Below, one piece after another: positions 23,420 to 31,654 of a stretch of DNA of 64,000 nucleotides; within the stretch, counting starts at the first letter, position 1; every line of letters starts with the position of its first letter. The notes beneath the pieces are model-generated. The model did not search any database, was not told the DNA's origin, and worked only from the letters and a program-made list of their open reading frames with translations. A program made the position numbers and the translations under genes. The stretch lies in the IMG/VR virus record IMGVR_UViG_3300042562_002450, positions 1 to 64,000 of that record; one strand, 5' to 3'. The stretch is from a virus.

Positions 23420-24223
23420 ATGATTAATATTAAAGTTTTAAAAGACTTTGCAGAAGTTAGCTATCAGATCTCAGGATCACAAAAAAAAGAGACAAAGATA
23501 GTAGGTCTTTCCGAAATTCCATTGCTTTTTGATACAAAGATTTCTTTTGATTCTGGTATCTTACCTCTTTTTGGTAATGAGAATGCTTTGGGTATTCAAA
23601 GATTGGTACAGCGAGATAATTACTATTATGTTTTGGTTCAAGGTATTAATCCTTTTCTTAACACAAGACATGTTGCAGGTAATGTTTTTACAGATAAAGA
23701 TTTGAAAAATTTTAAACTGAATCATATTGAGAATACTGATCTTTTGATATCCAAGAAGGGTGATGTGTATGAATATAAGAATGTTTATTATCCAAATCTA
23801 TTAATGTCTTTGATGCTTAAAAAAGAAACAAAGGGCAGTCTTAAAATTGAAAAATCAGGAATACTTGCTTATTCAGATCATTTCATTTCAGAAGATACTC
23901 AACTTTATGAATTTCCATTTTCAAATACACATTCTGGTTCTGTTTATGGACAGATTTGTTGGGGTGGACAAGGGGCTCCACAGCTTGGATCTTTAGCTCA
24001 AAGTGTTGCTATAATGCAAAGTTTCTTAGGTTCAACAATGAATCATGACCTTTACAAGAAGGCATATGTTAATGGACATGCATTAGAAACCTCTTCTGAC
24101 TTACTGACATATTTGTCTTTAAAATCATCAGAGCTTAGTGCATTTCCTTACAAAGATATAGAGATGAAAAAGATAATTAAATACAATGACTTGATGTCTT
24201 ACCTTAATCAAAATTGGAAATAA
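23420..24223 (+). CDS. PRTRC protein B, E2-like, 267 aa
   Basis: GGAGGATCTT precedes the ATG. PRTRC B proteins are classed with a prokaryotic E2 (ubiquitin-conjugating) family that keeps a catalytic cysteine. Here the segment SVYGQICWGGQG contains C180, the only cysteine in the protein and therefore the obvious thioester candidate. Location between F and A is as expected. It would accept the ubiquitin-like protein from the ThiF protein and pass it to a target. Confidence 0.75.
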   Translation: MINIKVLKDFAEVSYQISGSQKKETKIVGLSEIPLLFDTKISFDSGILPLFGNENALGIQRLVQRDNYYYVLVQGINPFLNTRHVAGNVFTDKDLKNFKLNHIENTDLLISKKGDVYEYKNVYYPNLLMSLMLKKETKGSLKIEKSGILAYSDHFISEDTQLYEFPFSNTHSGSVYGQICWGGQGAPQLGSLAQSVAIMQSFLGSTMNHDLYKKAYVNGHALETSSDLLTYLSLKSSELSAFPYKDIEMKKIIKYNDLMSYLNQNWK

Positions 24224-24225
24224 AA

Positions 24226-25557
24226 ATGAGACTACCAAATCCTAAACATTTATCAGAAAATGTACAAGAAAAGCATTTAAATGGTCAGCAAGAAATGTCA
24301 TTACTTGAAAGAGTAAACAAAATAAGAAAACCAGAAACTGCTGTAGTTTCAGTTCAGGATCAGATGAATTTCTGGAACTATCTTAATGATATTCAATATG
24401 GCGCACTTAATAAAGACTTACTAACTAAAGCAAATACTTGGTTGTTAACTAAGGATTCAACATTCCTTATTCAAAAAAATAATACTGGATTCTATGCTGT
24501 TAAGAAAAGTGATGCAGGAATTCCAACATTACCTAAAATCGATTATCCAGATGCCTTCTTTGAATTAGCATATGGTCAAATTCCAAATTCTATTTTAGAA
24601 CAAATCATTGGCTTTTTTAGAGAGATCATGAAGCGTCATAATGATGCAGAAGCTTTCATTCAAGTTTATTGGGATAAGCAAGATAGTCAATATATTGTAA
24701 ACATTCCTAAACAAAGAATCTCAAAAGCATCAGTTAATTATGATGCAACAGAGAACTTAAATTTGAAAGATCCTGCAAGATATTTATTTGCCTATGAGTG
24801 TCATAGTCATAATTCTATGAAAGCTTTTTGGTCAGGTACGGATAATGCAGATGAAAAAGAACTAAGAGTCTATGGTGTGTTCGGTGAGTTAGATAAAGAT
24901 AACTATGCTTCAAAGCATCGCTTCTTTGTTGGAGAAGAGCAAATTGATTGTAACATAAAAGCTATTTTTGATATGCCTAAAGAAGAAGAGAAAAAGTATG
25001 TAGTCACTCATAAGAATAAACAATATTTTGTTTCTGGAAATAAACTACAGCTTGATGAAACTCCTAAGTATATCCTTGAAACAGAAGCAGGCGAAAAGCA
25101 CTATGTTCCATTGGATGGTGTTGTGCTTCATCGTAATGAGGTTGCCTTTCCTGAAACATGGTTTGCTAATATCAATGTTCCTCTTCCAGCTCAAACTCGT
25201 GAAAGATCAAATAACATATCTACTGTCTGGGATCTTGACTTTCCATCATATGGAAAAAAAGATAAAAAGAACGGTCCAAAAGATTTCTTTAATAAAGATC
25301 TTGTTAATCCTTTTTATAGTAGAGACTTTGATACTTTTGATGCTGAGTGGGATTACACTATGGAGCTTGAGCAAATGTCTGAAGAGATTGATGCGATTCT
25401 TGATAGAACAAATGGATTTGAAGATGAAGCATCTACACAGATGTTCCTTGAAAATCTTGAGTTTAAATCTTCTCTAAAAGAACTAGAACTCGCTATTCAT
25501 AATTATCATGTCACTGCCCGTGAAGCAGAGAAGGGGCCATCTGATGGAAGATACTAA
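24226..25557 (+). CDS. PRTRC protein A, JAB/JAMM metallopeptidase, 443 aa
   Basis: ATG 24226 is preceded by TTGGAAATAAAA. The JAMM zinc motif HxHx7Sx2D is perfect: H193, H195, S203, D206 in a sequence reading ECHSHNSMKAFWSGTD. Such domains cleave isopeptide or peptide bonds after ubiquitin-like proteins, so the protein may process or remove protein C. The C-terminal 200 residues have no recognised domain. Its 3' end overlaps the ThiF gene by 14 bases. Confidence 0.85.
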   Translation: MRLPNPKHLSENVQEKHLNGQQEMSLLERVNKIRKPETAVVSVQDQMNFWNYLNDIQYGALNKDLLTKANTWLLTKDSTFLIQKNNTGFYAVKKSDAGIPTLPKIDYPDAFFELAYGQIPNSILEQIIGFFREIMKRHNDAEAFIQVYWDKQDSQYIVNIPKQRISKASVNYDATENLNLKDPARYLFAYECHSHNSMKAFWSGTDNADEKELRVYGVFGELDKDNYASKHRFFVGEEQIDCNIKAIFDMPKEEEKKYVVTHKNKQYFVSGNKLQLDETPKYILETEAGEKHYVPLDGVVLHRNEVAFPETWFANINVPLPAQTRERSNNISTVWDLDFPSYGKKDKKNGPKDFFNKDLVNPFYSRDFDTFDAEWDYTMELEQMSEEIDAILDRTNGFEDEASTQMFLENLEFKSSLKELELAIHNYHVTAREAEKGPSDGRY

Positions 25558-26449
25558 TCTAGATATTCTTGCTAAGTTATTGCCAGTAGATAAAAAGTTA
25601 TTTGATAAATTAAATAACAAACAGAATAAATTTCAGTCTGTTCTTAATCTGCCATTAACTAGAATAGCTGAAGTTGATACTTACCATTCTAATGTAGATT
25701 TAAATGCCACTCCTATCCAGATCAATATAATTGGTGCTGGAGGGACTGGTGGTTATCTAGTTAGGGATCTTTCTCGTTTTATTTATTCAATAGAAAAAAG
25801 AACAAGTAAGTCTAATATCTCAATTACAATCTTTGATGGTGATAATGTTGAAGAGAAGAATATCTTAAGACAGAATTTTCTTCCTCATGATATTGGCCAA
25901 AACAAAGCTGAAGTATTAGCTCTCCGTCATGTGCGAGCCTTTGGAACAAATATTAACTATGTCCCCGAAATGTTTGAATCAGTTCATACTAGTTCACAGA
26001 AATGGCGTGGATTTAATAATAGCGAAAAAGGTACAATCATCTATGTAGGCTGTGTTGACAATAATGCAGCTCGTAGAGAAATCGCAAAGACAATGGAAAA
26101 CTTCAGGACAGAGAATTGGGGAAGACAATCTCAAGAAATTTGGTGGATCGATTCAGGGAATGAAAGGAAAACTGGACAAGTAATAGCTGGCTCAAATTAC
26201 CTGATGGATGTTACTGACTTTTATCCTGAGATATTACTTCCTGAGTATGATTCTAAAGAAGTTATTAGTTGTGCAGATCGCATGATGGAAGATGAACAAA
26301 ACATGTTTGTTAACCTTACAGCATCTAATCTTATTCTTAATTATTTAAGAAAAATAATTTTAAATGAGCCTATGATCACTAACGGATCTGTCTTTAATAT
26401 CGACAATAAAGTAGACAACTATTACATTTTAAAAGATAACAAAGGTTAA
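25544..26449 (+). CDS. PRTRC ThiF-family E1-like enzyme, 301 aa
   Basis: The start at 25544, with AAGGGGCC upstream, lies inside the end of protein A. E1 hallmarks are all visible: nucleotide loop IIGAGGTGG (residues 62-70), acidic D98 with EEKNILRQNF as in adenylating E1s, YVGCVDNNAARRE near residue 170, and a candidate catalytic C243 in VISCADRM. It should adenylate the C-terminal glycine of protein C. Confidence 0.88.
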   Translation: MEDTNLDILAKLLPVDKKLFDKLNNKQNKFQSVLNLPLTRIAEVDTYHSNVDLNATPIQINIIGAGGTGGYLVRDLSRFIYSIEKRTSKSNISITIFDGDNVEEKNILRQNFLPHDIGQNKAEVLALRHVRAFGTNINYVPEMFESVHTSSQKWRGFNNSEKGTIIYVGCVDNNAARREIAKTMENFRTENWGRQSQEIWWIDSGNERKTGQVIAGSNYLMDVTDFYPEILLPEYDSKEVISCADRMMEDEQNMFVNLTASNLILNYLRKIILNEPMITNGSVFNIDNKVDNYYILKDNKG

Positions 26450-26455
26450 GGGTAT

Positions 26456-26788
26456 ATGATCAGAGGACAAAAAGTATTAGCAGCAAATTTGAAAAAGACT
26501 TTTCTTAAAACTGAAATAAATAGTGCAATATCTATAGTTTCAAAAGACAACAAGACTTTTGCAATAAACATAGCTTCTAATCAAGTTGAAAGATCCGATG
26601 GTCTTATCCCTAATTCAGTAATCTTAACTGAGAAACCTATAGAAAACTTTAAAGTAATTTGTAGAGTTTTAACTGAGAATGTAATGTCTACAAGTGTCTT
26701 TGATGGTAACTGCAGAATTATAGCAAATTCAAGAATAGATAAGCTAAAGAGCTATGCAATCCTTAAGGAATTAAAAGATTGCATATAA
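26456..26788 (+). CDS. Hypothetical protein between E1 and reverse transcriptase, 110 aa
   Basis: It starts six bases after the ThiF gene and ends ten bases before the reverse transcriptase. The protein is basic and beta-rich with a charged N-terminus (MIRGQKVLAANLKKT). Its position links the ubiquitin-like genes and the reverse transcriptase in one operon. I do not recognise it. Confidence 0.6.
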   Translation: MIRGQKVLAANLKKTFLKTEINSAISIVSKDNKTFAINIASNQVERSDGLIPNSVILTEKPIENFKVICRVLTENVMSTSVFDGNCRIIANSRIDKLKSYAILKELKDCI

Positions 26789-26797
26789 GGAATGTCC

Positions 26798-27643
26798 ATG
26801 AAAACTTTCAAAACAATCAATGGGATAAGCTATCATTACATGAAATTTTTCCAAATTAAAAAGAATGGCAAGAAACGCGAAATCAACTCCCCTTGTGACG
26901 CATTAAAAGCCAAACAGAATAATCTTAAAGTTCTTCTAGAACAAGAGATCGATTCCGTACTTCCTCCTTATGTTGTTGGGTTTCGTAAATCCTATAACTT
27001 AAAAAAGAATGGAGATAGTCATTTGGGAAAAAAATGGGTTATAAACCTAGATGTAAAAGATTTTTTTCCAAGTATCAATAAAAAGATACTAGAAAAAGAA
27101 ATGATTGTTTTTAAAGATCTCTTAGAGAAGAATGGATATCTCTTTAGTGACTTTCTTGAATACGTTATTTTAAATAGGGCAATTCCGCAAGGAAGTCCAA
27201 TCAGCCCATTGCTTTCAAATTATATTGGTTACATCAGAATAGATCAAAAGGTTTATCCCTATCTATTAGAAAAATATGGAACAGAGCTATCTTATACAAG
27301 ATATGCAGATGACATAACATTATCTTTTAATTCTTTTTTAAAAAGAGAAGAAGTAATAGAAATGGTAAATGAAGTAATAAAAATAGTTGAAAGTGATGGG
27401 CTCTTTAAAATCAATCCAAAGAAAATCCAAATCATGCATAACTCTCAAAAACAAGTTGTGACTGGTGTGGTAGTTAATCAAAAGACATCATTAGGTAAAA
27501 AAGAAAAATTAAGATATCGGGCGATTGCACACAAACTTAAAAATAAGCAAATCGATATGACAGATGTCCTGCAAGGGAAATTGGCATATATCAATTCAAT
27601 TGATCCCGAATATTATCAAAAACTTAAAAGGAGTTTTTTATGA
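26798..27643 (+). CDS. Retron-like reverse transcriptase, 281 aa
   Basis: ATG 26798 is used because AAGGA at 26787-26791 is at proper distance. RT motifs occur in order: LDVKDFFPS (D85), IPQGSPISPLLSN, and YADD at 169-172. Features typical of retron RTs are present: a NAxxH-like NGDSH at 71-75 and VTG at 221-223. There is no maturase, protease or endonuclease domain. It should make cDNA from a cognate RNA. Its start overlaps no other RNA gene, so the template may lie downstream. Confidence 0.88.
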   Translation: MKTFKTINGISYHYMKFFQIKKNGKKREINSPCDALKAKQNNLKVLLEQEIDSVLPPYVVGFRKSYNLKKNGDSHLGKKWVINLDVKDFFPSINKKILEKEMIVFKDLLEKNGYLFSDFLEYVILNRAIPQGSPISPLLSNYIGYIRIDQKVYPYLLEKYGTELSYTRYADDITLSFNSFLKREEVIEMVNEVIKIVESDGLFKINPKKIQIMHNSQKQVVTGVVVNQKTSLGKKEKLRYRAIAHKLKNKQIDMTDVLQGKLAYINSIDPEYYQKLKRSFL

Positions 27644-27981
27644 AAGTTACAGAACTAAAAGTCTATCCAGTAAAAACAGCAGCTGGAAAAGTAAAAGCCA
27701 ATGGCGTTGTCACATTTGAAGAAGCTGTAGATCTTAAGTTCATCGTTATGGCAGGTCCAAAGGGTGACTTTATTTCTTGGGCTGGTGGTAAGGCTTATAA
27801 AAAGAAAGATGGGACTAATGGTTGGGATTCTCCAATTTTCATTAAAGACAAATCTCTTAATGATGATCTTACAGGACAAATCCTAGCAAAATTAAAGGCT
27901 TACTCTTCTGGCAATAACAATAATGCATCAATAGGTCAAACTAATGACGCATCGTTTGCTTCAGATGATATTCCGTTCTAA
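27640..27981 (+). CDS. SpoVG-like protein with SSB-like tip, 113 aa
   Basis: It overlaps the RT gene by four bases. The start VTELKVYPVKTAAGKVKANGVVTFEEAV matches the SpoVG fold, known as a nucleic-acid-binding protein in Firmicutes. After an asparagine-rich linker it ends SDDIPF, the tip that SSB proteins use to recruit partners. This combination suggests a single-stranded nucleic-acid binder that works with replication or repair proteins, and possibly with the RT product. Confidence 0.75.
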   Translation: MKVTELKVYPVKTAAGKVKANGVVTFEEAVDLKFIVMAGPKGDFISWAGGKAYKKKDGTNGWDSPIFIKDKSLNDDLTGQILAKLKAYSSGNNNNASIGQTNDASFASDDIPF

Positions 27982-27999
27982 ATAAAAAAATGTGGGGAT

Positions 28000-28148
28000 A
28001 CAGTCGCATTGAATCATATAAGCCGACTTGCTGGGTATCTTAAATGTTAAGCTGAATATGCCCACTTTTAAATAAAACAATAGCTTAAAGCTCCACTTTG
28101 AAACTTAATACTTACTTTATGTTTCAGTGGGGCTAAGTTCTTGTTTTT
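28000..28148 (+). ncRNA. Structured RNA downstream of the reverse transcriptase
   Basis: Domain 1: GTGGG (28002) closes with CCCAC (28061-28065) around two hairpins (GATAC/GTATC extended by AGTCG/CGACT, then CTTAA/TTAAG). Domain 2: a long hairpin in which AGCTCCACT..GAAAC pairs with GTTTC..AGTGGGGCT, extended outward by AAAACAA/TTGTTTT. Two domains in this order resemble a retron msr-msd RNA, although a retron RNA usually lies upstream of its RT. The U-run at the end could also terminate transcription. Confidence 0.5.
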
Positions 28149-28237
28149 ACTATGAAAAGTCTTAAATTAGATAATTGAATTATTTCAGGTTTATCTGTAT
28201 ATTAGTTGTAGAACTATATACACAAGTAAGGTTTCTT

Positions 28238-28831
28238 ATGACAGTACATAAAGGAATCACTTCTCAAAAACGAGCAGATAAGATATCAAAAATCTTAAAG
28301 TATGCTAATCAGATATTGAATATCGAAGTTGAGTTTGTTGATCAAAAAAAATTAGGATCGGATGCCGGTGGCTATGTTGCGCCTAAAGGTCAATGTAAAG
28401 GTAAGATAACAATATCAAACGAATACAATGGTCTTACTACAATATTAATTTTATTACATGAGATAGGACATCATATTGATTTCCTTAAACGTGGATATGT
28501 TGAAGATGAAGATGCAGCTTATCAATACTATCCTGATGTAAGAAATACTTATTGTCCATTAAAGCATAGAAGACTAATTAGAAGTGTAGAAAATTATGCA
28601 ATCAAATATGCATATGAGCTTTCTATTTTTCTAGATTTAAAACTTCCAGCTTTAGCATATTTAAAAGATGAAATTTATACAAAATCATCCTTAGAGCTTA
28701 TCTTTAAAAATGGACCATTGAATAAAGATGAGATGCGTAAATTAAAAAAGAAATCAAAAAAACAAGCTCGCTTATTGCTTCGAACAGAATATGGTAATAA
28801 AAAAATACTACCTTTAATTAAAAAAAGTTAG
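28238..28831 (+). CDS. Putative zinc metallopeptidase, 197 aa
   Basis: ATG 28238 is chosen because GTAAGGTTTCTT lies just upstream; the longer frame begins at 28175 without a site. The zinc motif HEIGHH (H74, E75, H78) is clear, with an acidic stretch (YVEDEDAAYQYY) after it that could hold the third ligand. No signal peptide is visible, so it may act in the cytoplasm. Confidence 0.7.
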   Translation: MTVHKGITSQKRADKISKILKYANQILNIEVEFVDQKKLGSDAGGYVAPKGQCKGKITISNEYNGLTTILILLHEIGHHIDFLKRGYVEDEDAAYQYYPDVRNTYCPLKHRRLIRSVENYAIKYAYELSIFLDLKLPALAYLKDEIYTKSSLELIFKNGPLNKDEMRKLKKKSKKQARLLLRTEYGNKKILPLIKKS

Positions 28832-28910
28832 TTCCCAAGGACATTAAATCGAAACGATTATTTATTGTGCAATAATATTAATTATTATTAATAGAATATT
28901 AAGGTGAGCA

Positions 28911-29225
28911 ATGATAGAAAAATATTATATTTATTTTTTTCCAGAAAGAGATAAAGAAAATCCTGCAATCAAAATTGGTTACAGTAAACATCCACAAAAA
29001 AGAATTAAACAATTACAGACTGGTCATCCAACTAAGATTGGATGTGAAGGTTGGATAGAAGTTGATAGTGAAGATAGTGCTCAAAAACTTGAAGCTAAGT
29101 ATCATGCAACTTTCATTAAAGAAAGAATTAGAAAAAATGGTGAATGGTTTAGATATACAGAAAACATAAAAGTATTCTTAGATCAATTAAGAACACATCC
29201 AAAATTTACAAGATATTATCATTGA
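28911..29225 (+). CDS. GIY-YIG-like T5orf172-domain protein, 104 aa
   Basis: The sequence follows the T5orf172/MUG113 pattern: YYIYFFP near the start, VKIGYS-like AIKIGYSKHPQKR, LQTGHP, an E in LEAKYHATF, and GEWFRYT. This family belongs to the GIY-YIG nuclease superfamily and may cut DNA. AAGGTGAGCA precedes the ATG. A selfish or defence role is possible, but activity is not proven. Confidence 0.8.
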   Translation: MIEKYYIYFFPERDKENPAIKIGYSKHPQKRIKQLQTGHPTKIGCEGWIEVDSEDSAQKLEAKYHATFIKERIRKNGEWFRYTENIKVFLDQLRTHPKFTRYYH

Positions 29226-29319
29226 CGAAAACATAATATTTTACTAGAATAATAGAACGCAAACGCAATGTTTGTTAACTATTTTTAGGGCAAAATTATC
29301 AGCCCGCTATGGAGTTTTA

Positions 29320-29784
29320 ATGTCTACAGTTAAGTATCCCGAGTCTGTTTCTTTTTACAAAAAATCAGCTGAATTACAAGTCAAATTGAAAAAACCAGAG
29401 ACAGATGCCGATGGAAGAATCATTAAAGGCAAAGAAGGCTGTATGTTTTTCGAAGCAGCAAGAGCAATTCCTGGTGATCCAGATGGTCGAATTGATTGGC
29501 CAAGTAAAATCATTATGAAAATTGGCGTTAATGACATTGGGCAATTAGTTGCTTTTTTGTCAGGAAGAGCTGATTCTTGTAAGTTGTTTCACAAAAATGC
29601 ATCAGGTGCATCCTCAACTCTTGAGCTATCAGCTGGAGAGAAAGGTTCAGTCGGAGTTCGTATCGGGAAAAAGCTAGGTGAAAATCAGCAAGTTAGTTCG
29701 GCTCAACTATATTTAAGTGGTCCTGATTCTATCATTTTAGAAGAACTATTAAAAGCATCACTTCCAATCGTACTAGGATACTAA
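29320..29784 (+). CDS. Hypothetical protein, possible ssDNA-binding fold, 154 aa
   Basis: ATG 29320 has GGAGTTTTA upstream. The protein is soluble and beta-rich: SVSFYKKSAELQVKL, then SKIIMKIGVNDIGQLVAFL, then a GEKGSVGVRI strand pair. The layout is reminiscent of Whirly/MRP-like ssDNA-binding folds, but no signature settles it. It stands between the GIY-YIG-like gene and a structured RNA. Confidence 0.55.
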   Translation: MSTVKYPESVSFYKKSAELQVKLKKPETDADGRIIKGKEGCMFFEAARAIPGDPDGRIDWPSKIIMKIGVNDIGQLVAFLSGRADSCKLFHKNASGASSTLELSAGEKGSVGVRIGKKLGENQQVSSAQLYLSGPDSIILEELLKASLPIVLGY

Positions 29785-29793
29785 TCTAAAACA

Positions 29794-29929
29794 AACTGCC
29801 GCTAGGATAAAGCTTAATTGCCCAATATAACTAGCAGTAAACTGAGCTATGGATGCAGAGATCTCGCAAAGAGCGGGGCAAACTGGCATGGGTAGTTAAT
29901 AATAGGGTTACAACCTATTAAGGGCAGTT
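29794..29929 (+). ncRNA. Structured RNA candidate, 136 nt
   Basis: AACTGCC (29794-29800) pairs with GGCAGTT (29923-29929) and closes the whole segment. Inside, a perfect 7-bp stem TAATAGG/CCTATTA holds a GTTACAA loop that resembles a tRNA T arm, placed at the correct 3' side. There is no CCA end or clear anticodon arm. The segment separates two genes and has no reading frame of note. Confidence 0.45.
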
Positions 29930-29950
29930 CTATATCTAAAAGGGATATAA

Positions 29951-30703
29951 ATGAAATACAATTTGAATTACTGGATGAGTCCAAAAAAGCAACAGAATGT
30001 AAATCCTCGTATTCATGAATATGAAGAAGAGAAAGAATCAGCTCCAATGATTGCTTCATTAAGTCAGAACACACATCCAATTTTCTCAAGAGCAATTCTT
30101 TTTGATCAAGAGATTAATGAAATGACTTCAACTGCATTAAGAGCAGAAGTCCTAGCTAAAAGTGCAGAAGACCCATCGGCTCCTATCTATTTATTCTTGG
30201 GATCTCCAGGTGGTGGACTTTACGAATCATTAGCTATCTATGATACGTTCCAATTGATTTCAAATCCTATCATTGCTATCTGCTCAGGCAAGGTTATGTC
30301 GGGTGGTATCTTGATTCTACTTGGTTGTGATATTCGATTATCAACACCAAATAATACTTTCATGATTCACCATGGTCACACAATGCTTAGTGGAAATGTT
30401 GTTCAATTAAAAGAACAGCATAATGAGATTGAATCTTTAAATGATCGTATGCTTGATATCATTATTAAGAAAACTGATATTAGCCGTGAGCAATTAAAGA
30501 CTTGGTTGGTTAAAGATCATTACATGAATCCTGAAGCTGCTTTAAAATATGGATTGATTCATCATCAGATCAGTTCTCTAGATGAAATCATCATTGAAAA
30601 AGAACCAATTCCTGTAGATGCTATTCTAGATAGCGCTGTTCAAAAGCCAAAGAAAAAAGCAGCTAAGAAGATTTCAAAAAAGAAAGTAACAAAGAAAAAA
30701 TAA
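29951..30703 (+). CDS. ClpP-like serine protease with lysine-rich tail, 250 aa
   Basis: The ClpP fold is evident: FLGSPGGGLYESLAIYD, then catalytic Ser117 (KVMSGG), His140 (MIHHGH) and Asp189 (KDHYMNPEAA). All three catalytic residues are present. Unlike classical ClpP there is an N-terminal extension of about 40 residues and a C-terminal tail of lysine blocks (KKISKKKVTKKK). It could form a proteolytic ring with the ClpX/HslU-like ATPase at 9307 or with host unfoldases. The basic tail may bind nucleic acid or membranes. Confidence 0.9.
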   Translation: MKYNLNYWMSPKKQQNVNPRIHEYEEEKESAPMIASLSQNTHPIFSRAILFDQEINEMTSTALRAEVLAKSAEDPSAPIYLFLGSPGGGLYESLAIYDTFQLISNPIIAICSGKVMSGGILILLGCDIRLSTPNNTFMIHHGHTMLSGNVVQLKEQHNEIESLNDRMLDIIIKKTDISREQLKTWLVKDHYMNPEAALKYGLIHHQISSLDEIIIEKEPIPVDAILDSAVQKPKKKAAKKISKKKVTKKK

Positions 30704-30720
30704 AACAATAGGGGTACAAA

Positions 30721-31143
30721 ATGAATCAACAAAAACTTGAAAATATTGTATCCCATATTGATTATTTAATCTCAGAATTAAAGCATGTAAAAAGTAAGCT
30801 AACACAAGATGAAGGCTTACACTTAAATGTTATTAGTGATGAAATATTTGCTATTGAACTATGGGACACAGATCTTCTGGAACCAAGAATGCTTTGCTAC
30901 AAGCCCGAACCCAAAGCAATTGAGAACTTTGACTATATCAAAGAATGCCAAAAAGCTTTAGATACAATCTTAACTCCAAGGGCTTATAGTAAAACAATCT
31001 ACTGGAATAGTGACATCCCATGGGAAAGTCTAACAGAGCATTATCAAAAACTAGATCAACTATTTAAATTTGAAAAACGAGAGTTAGATGATAATTTAAA
31101 GAGTGTGGTAAAAGGACGAATCGATGCTTTATATAATCTGTGA
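30721..31143 (+). CDS. Hypothetical protein, 140 aa
   Basis: AGGGGTACAAA precedes the ATG. The protein is soluble and acidic, with helices at both ends. Its 3' end overlaps the following gene by 20 bases. Not recognised. Confidence 0.6.
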   Translation: MNQQKLENIVSHIDYLISELKHVKSKLTQDEGLHLNVISDEIFAIELWDTDLLEPRMLCYKPEPKAIENFDYIKECQKALDTILTPRAYSKTIYWNSDIPWESLTEHYQKLDQLFKFEKRELDDNLKSVVKGRIDALYNL

Positions 31144-31654
31144 GAATAGTAATCAGTATTCAGATACAATAAAAACTATTTGTGAACAAAAATTAAATAT
31201 TTTTGATTATGAACTTTTGGATCCAAGGACTCATAAGCTAGATAGTAGTTTTTCTACTGTTTTGGTTTTAGGTAAGCTTCCAACAAGCCTTAAGATTGAT
31301 GCTAACAAAATATTTGAAACAAAAGCCCCAGATTCAACACTTGGCGCTGAGGACAAAAAAGCTATCTTTGCAAAATTCAAAGAAGCAGTTGATTTTAGTA
31401 GAAATAATTCTTTTAAAAAAGAAATATTAAATACAGACATCCCAAGGCTTGCTGATCTCCAGCAATTCCTAGAGGGTTTTAAAGGTCAAGTAATGGAGCT
31501 AAAGATGATGGATGGCAGATACCTTGGTATCTACCCAGATGGTCAAAAGTTACCTTCAAAGTATTCTTCTGAGTATCATGTCTCTACAATCCTCAATCTA
31601 GCTAAGCTTCAGGGTATATTTAATTTTACCAAACTATCGGTTAAAGATTTATGA
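31124..31654 (+). CDS. Hypothetical protein, 176 aa
   Basis: AAAAGGACGAATCG precedes the ATG, which lies inside the previous gene. The N-terminal half looks like a Rossmann-type alpha/beta domain (STVLVLGKLP) that in phages is sometimes a nucleic-acid or metabolite binder. It overlaps the next gene by four bases. No family recognised. Confidence 0.6.
   Translation: MLYIICENSNQYSDTIKTICEQKLNIFDYELLDPRTHKLDSSFSTVLVLGKLPTSLKIDANKIFETKAPDSTLGAEDKKAIFAKFKEAVDFSRNNSFKKEILNTDIPRLADLQQFLEGFKGQVMELKMMDGRYLGIYPDGQKLPSKYSSEYHVSTILNLAKLQGIFNFTKLSVKDL

Noticed and set aside
26798-27643. Diversity-generating retroelement
   Set aside because: No template/variable repeat pair or accessory gene was noticed nearby, and the RT has retron-type VTG and NAxxH-like motifs.
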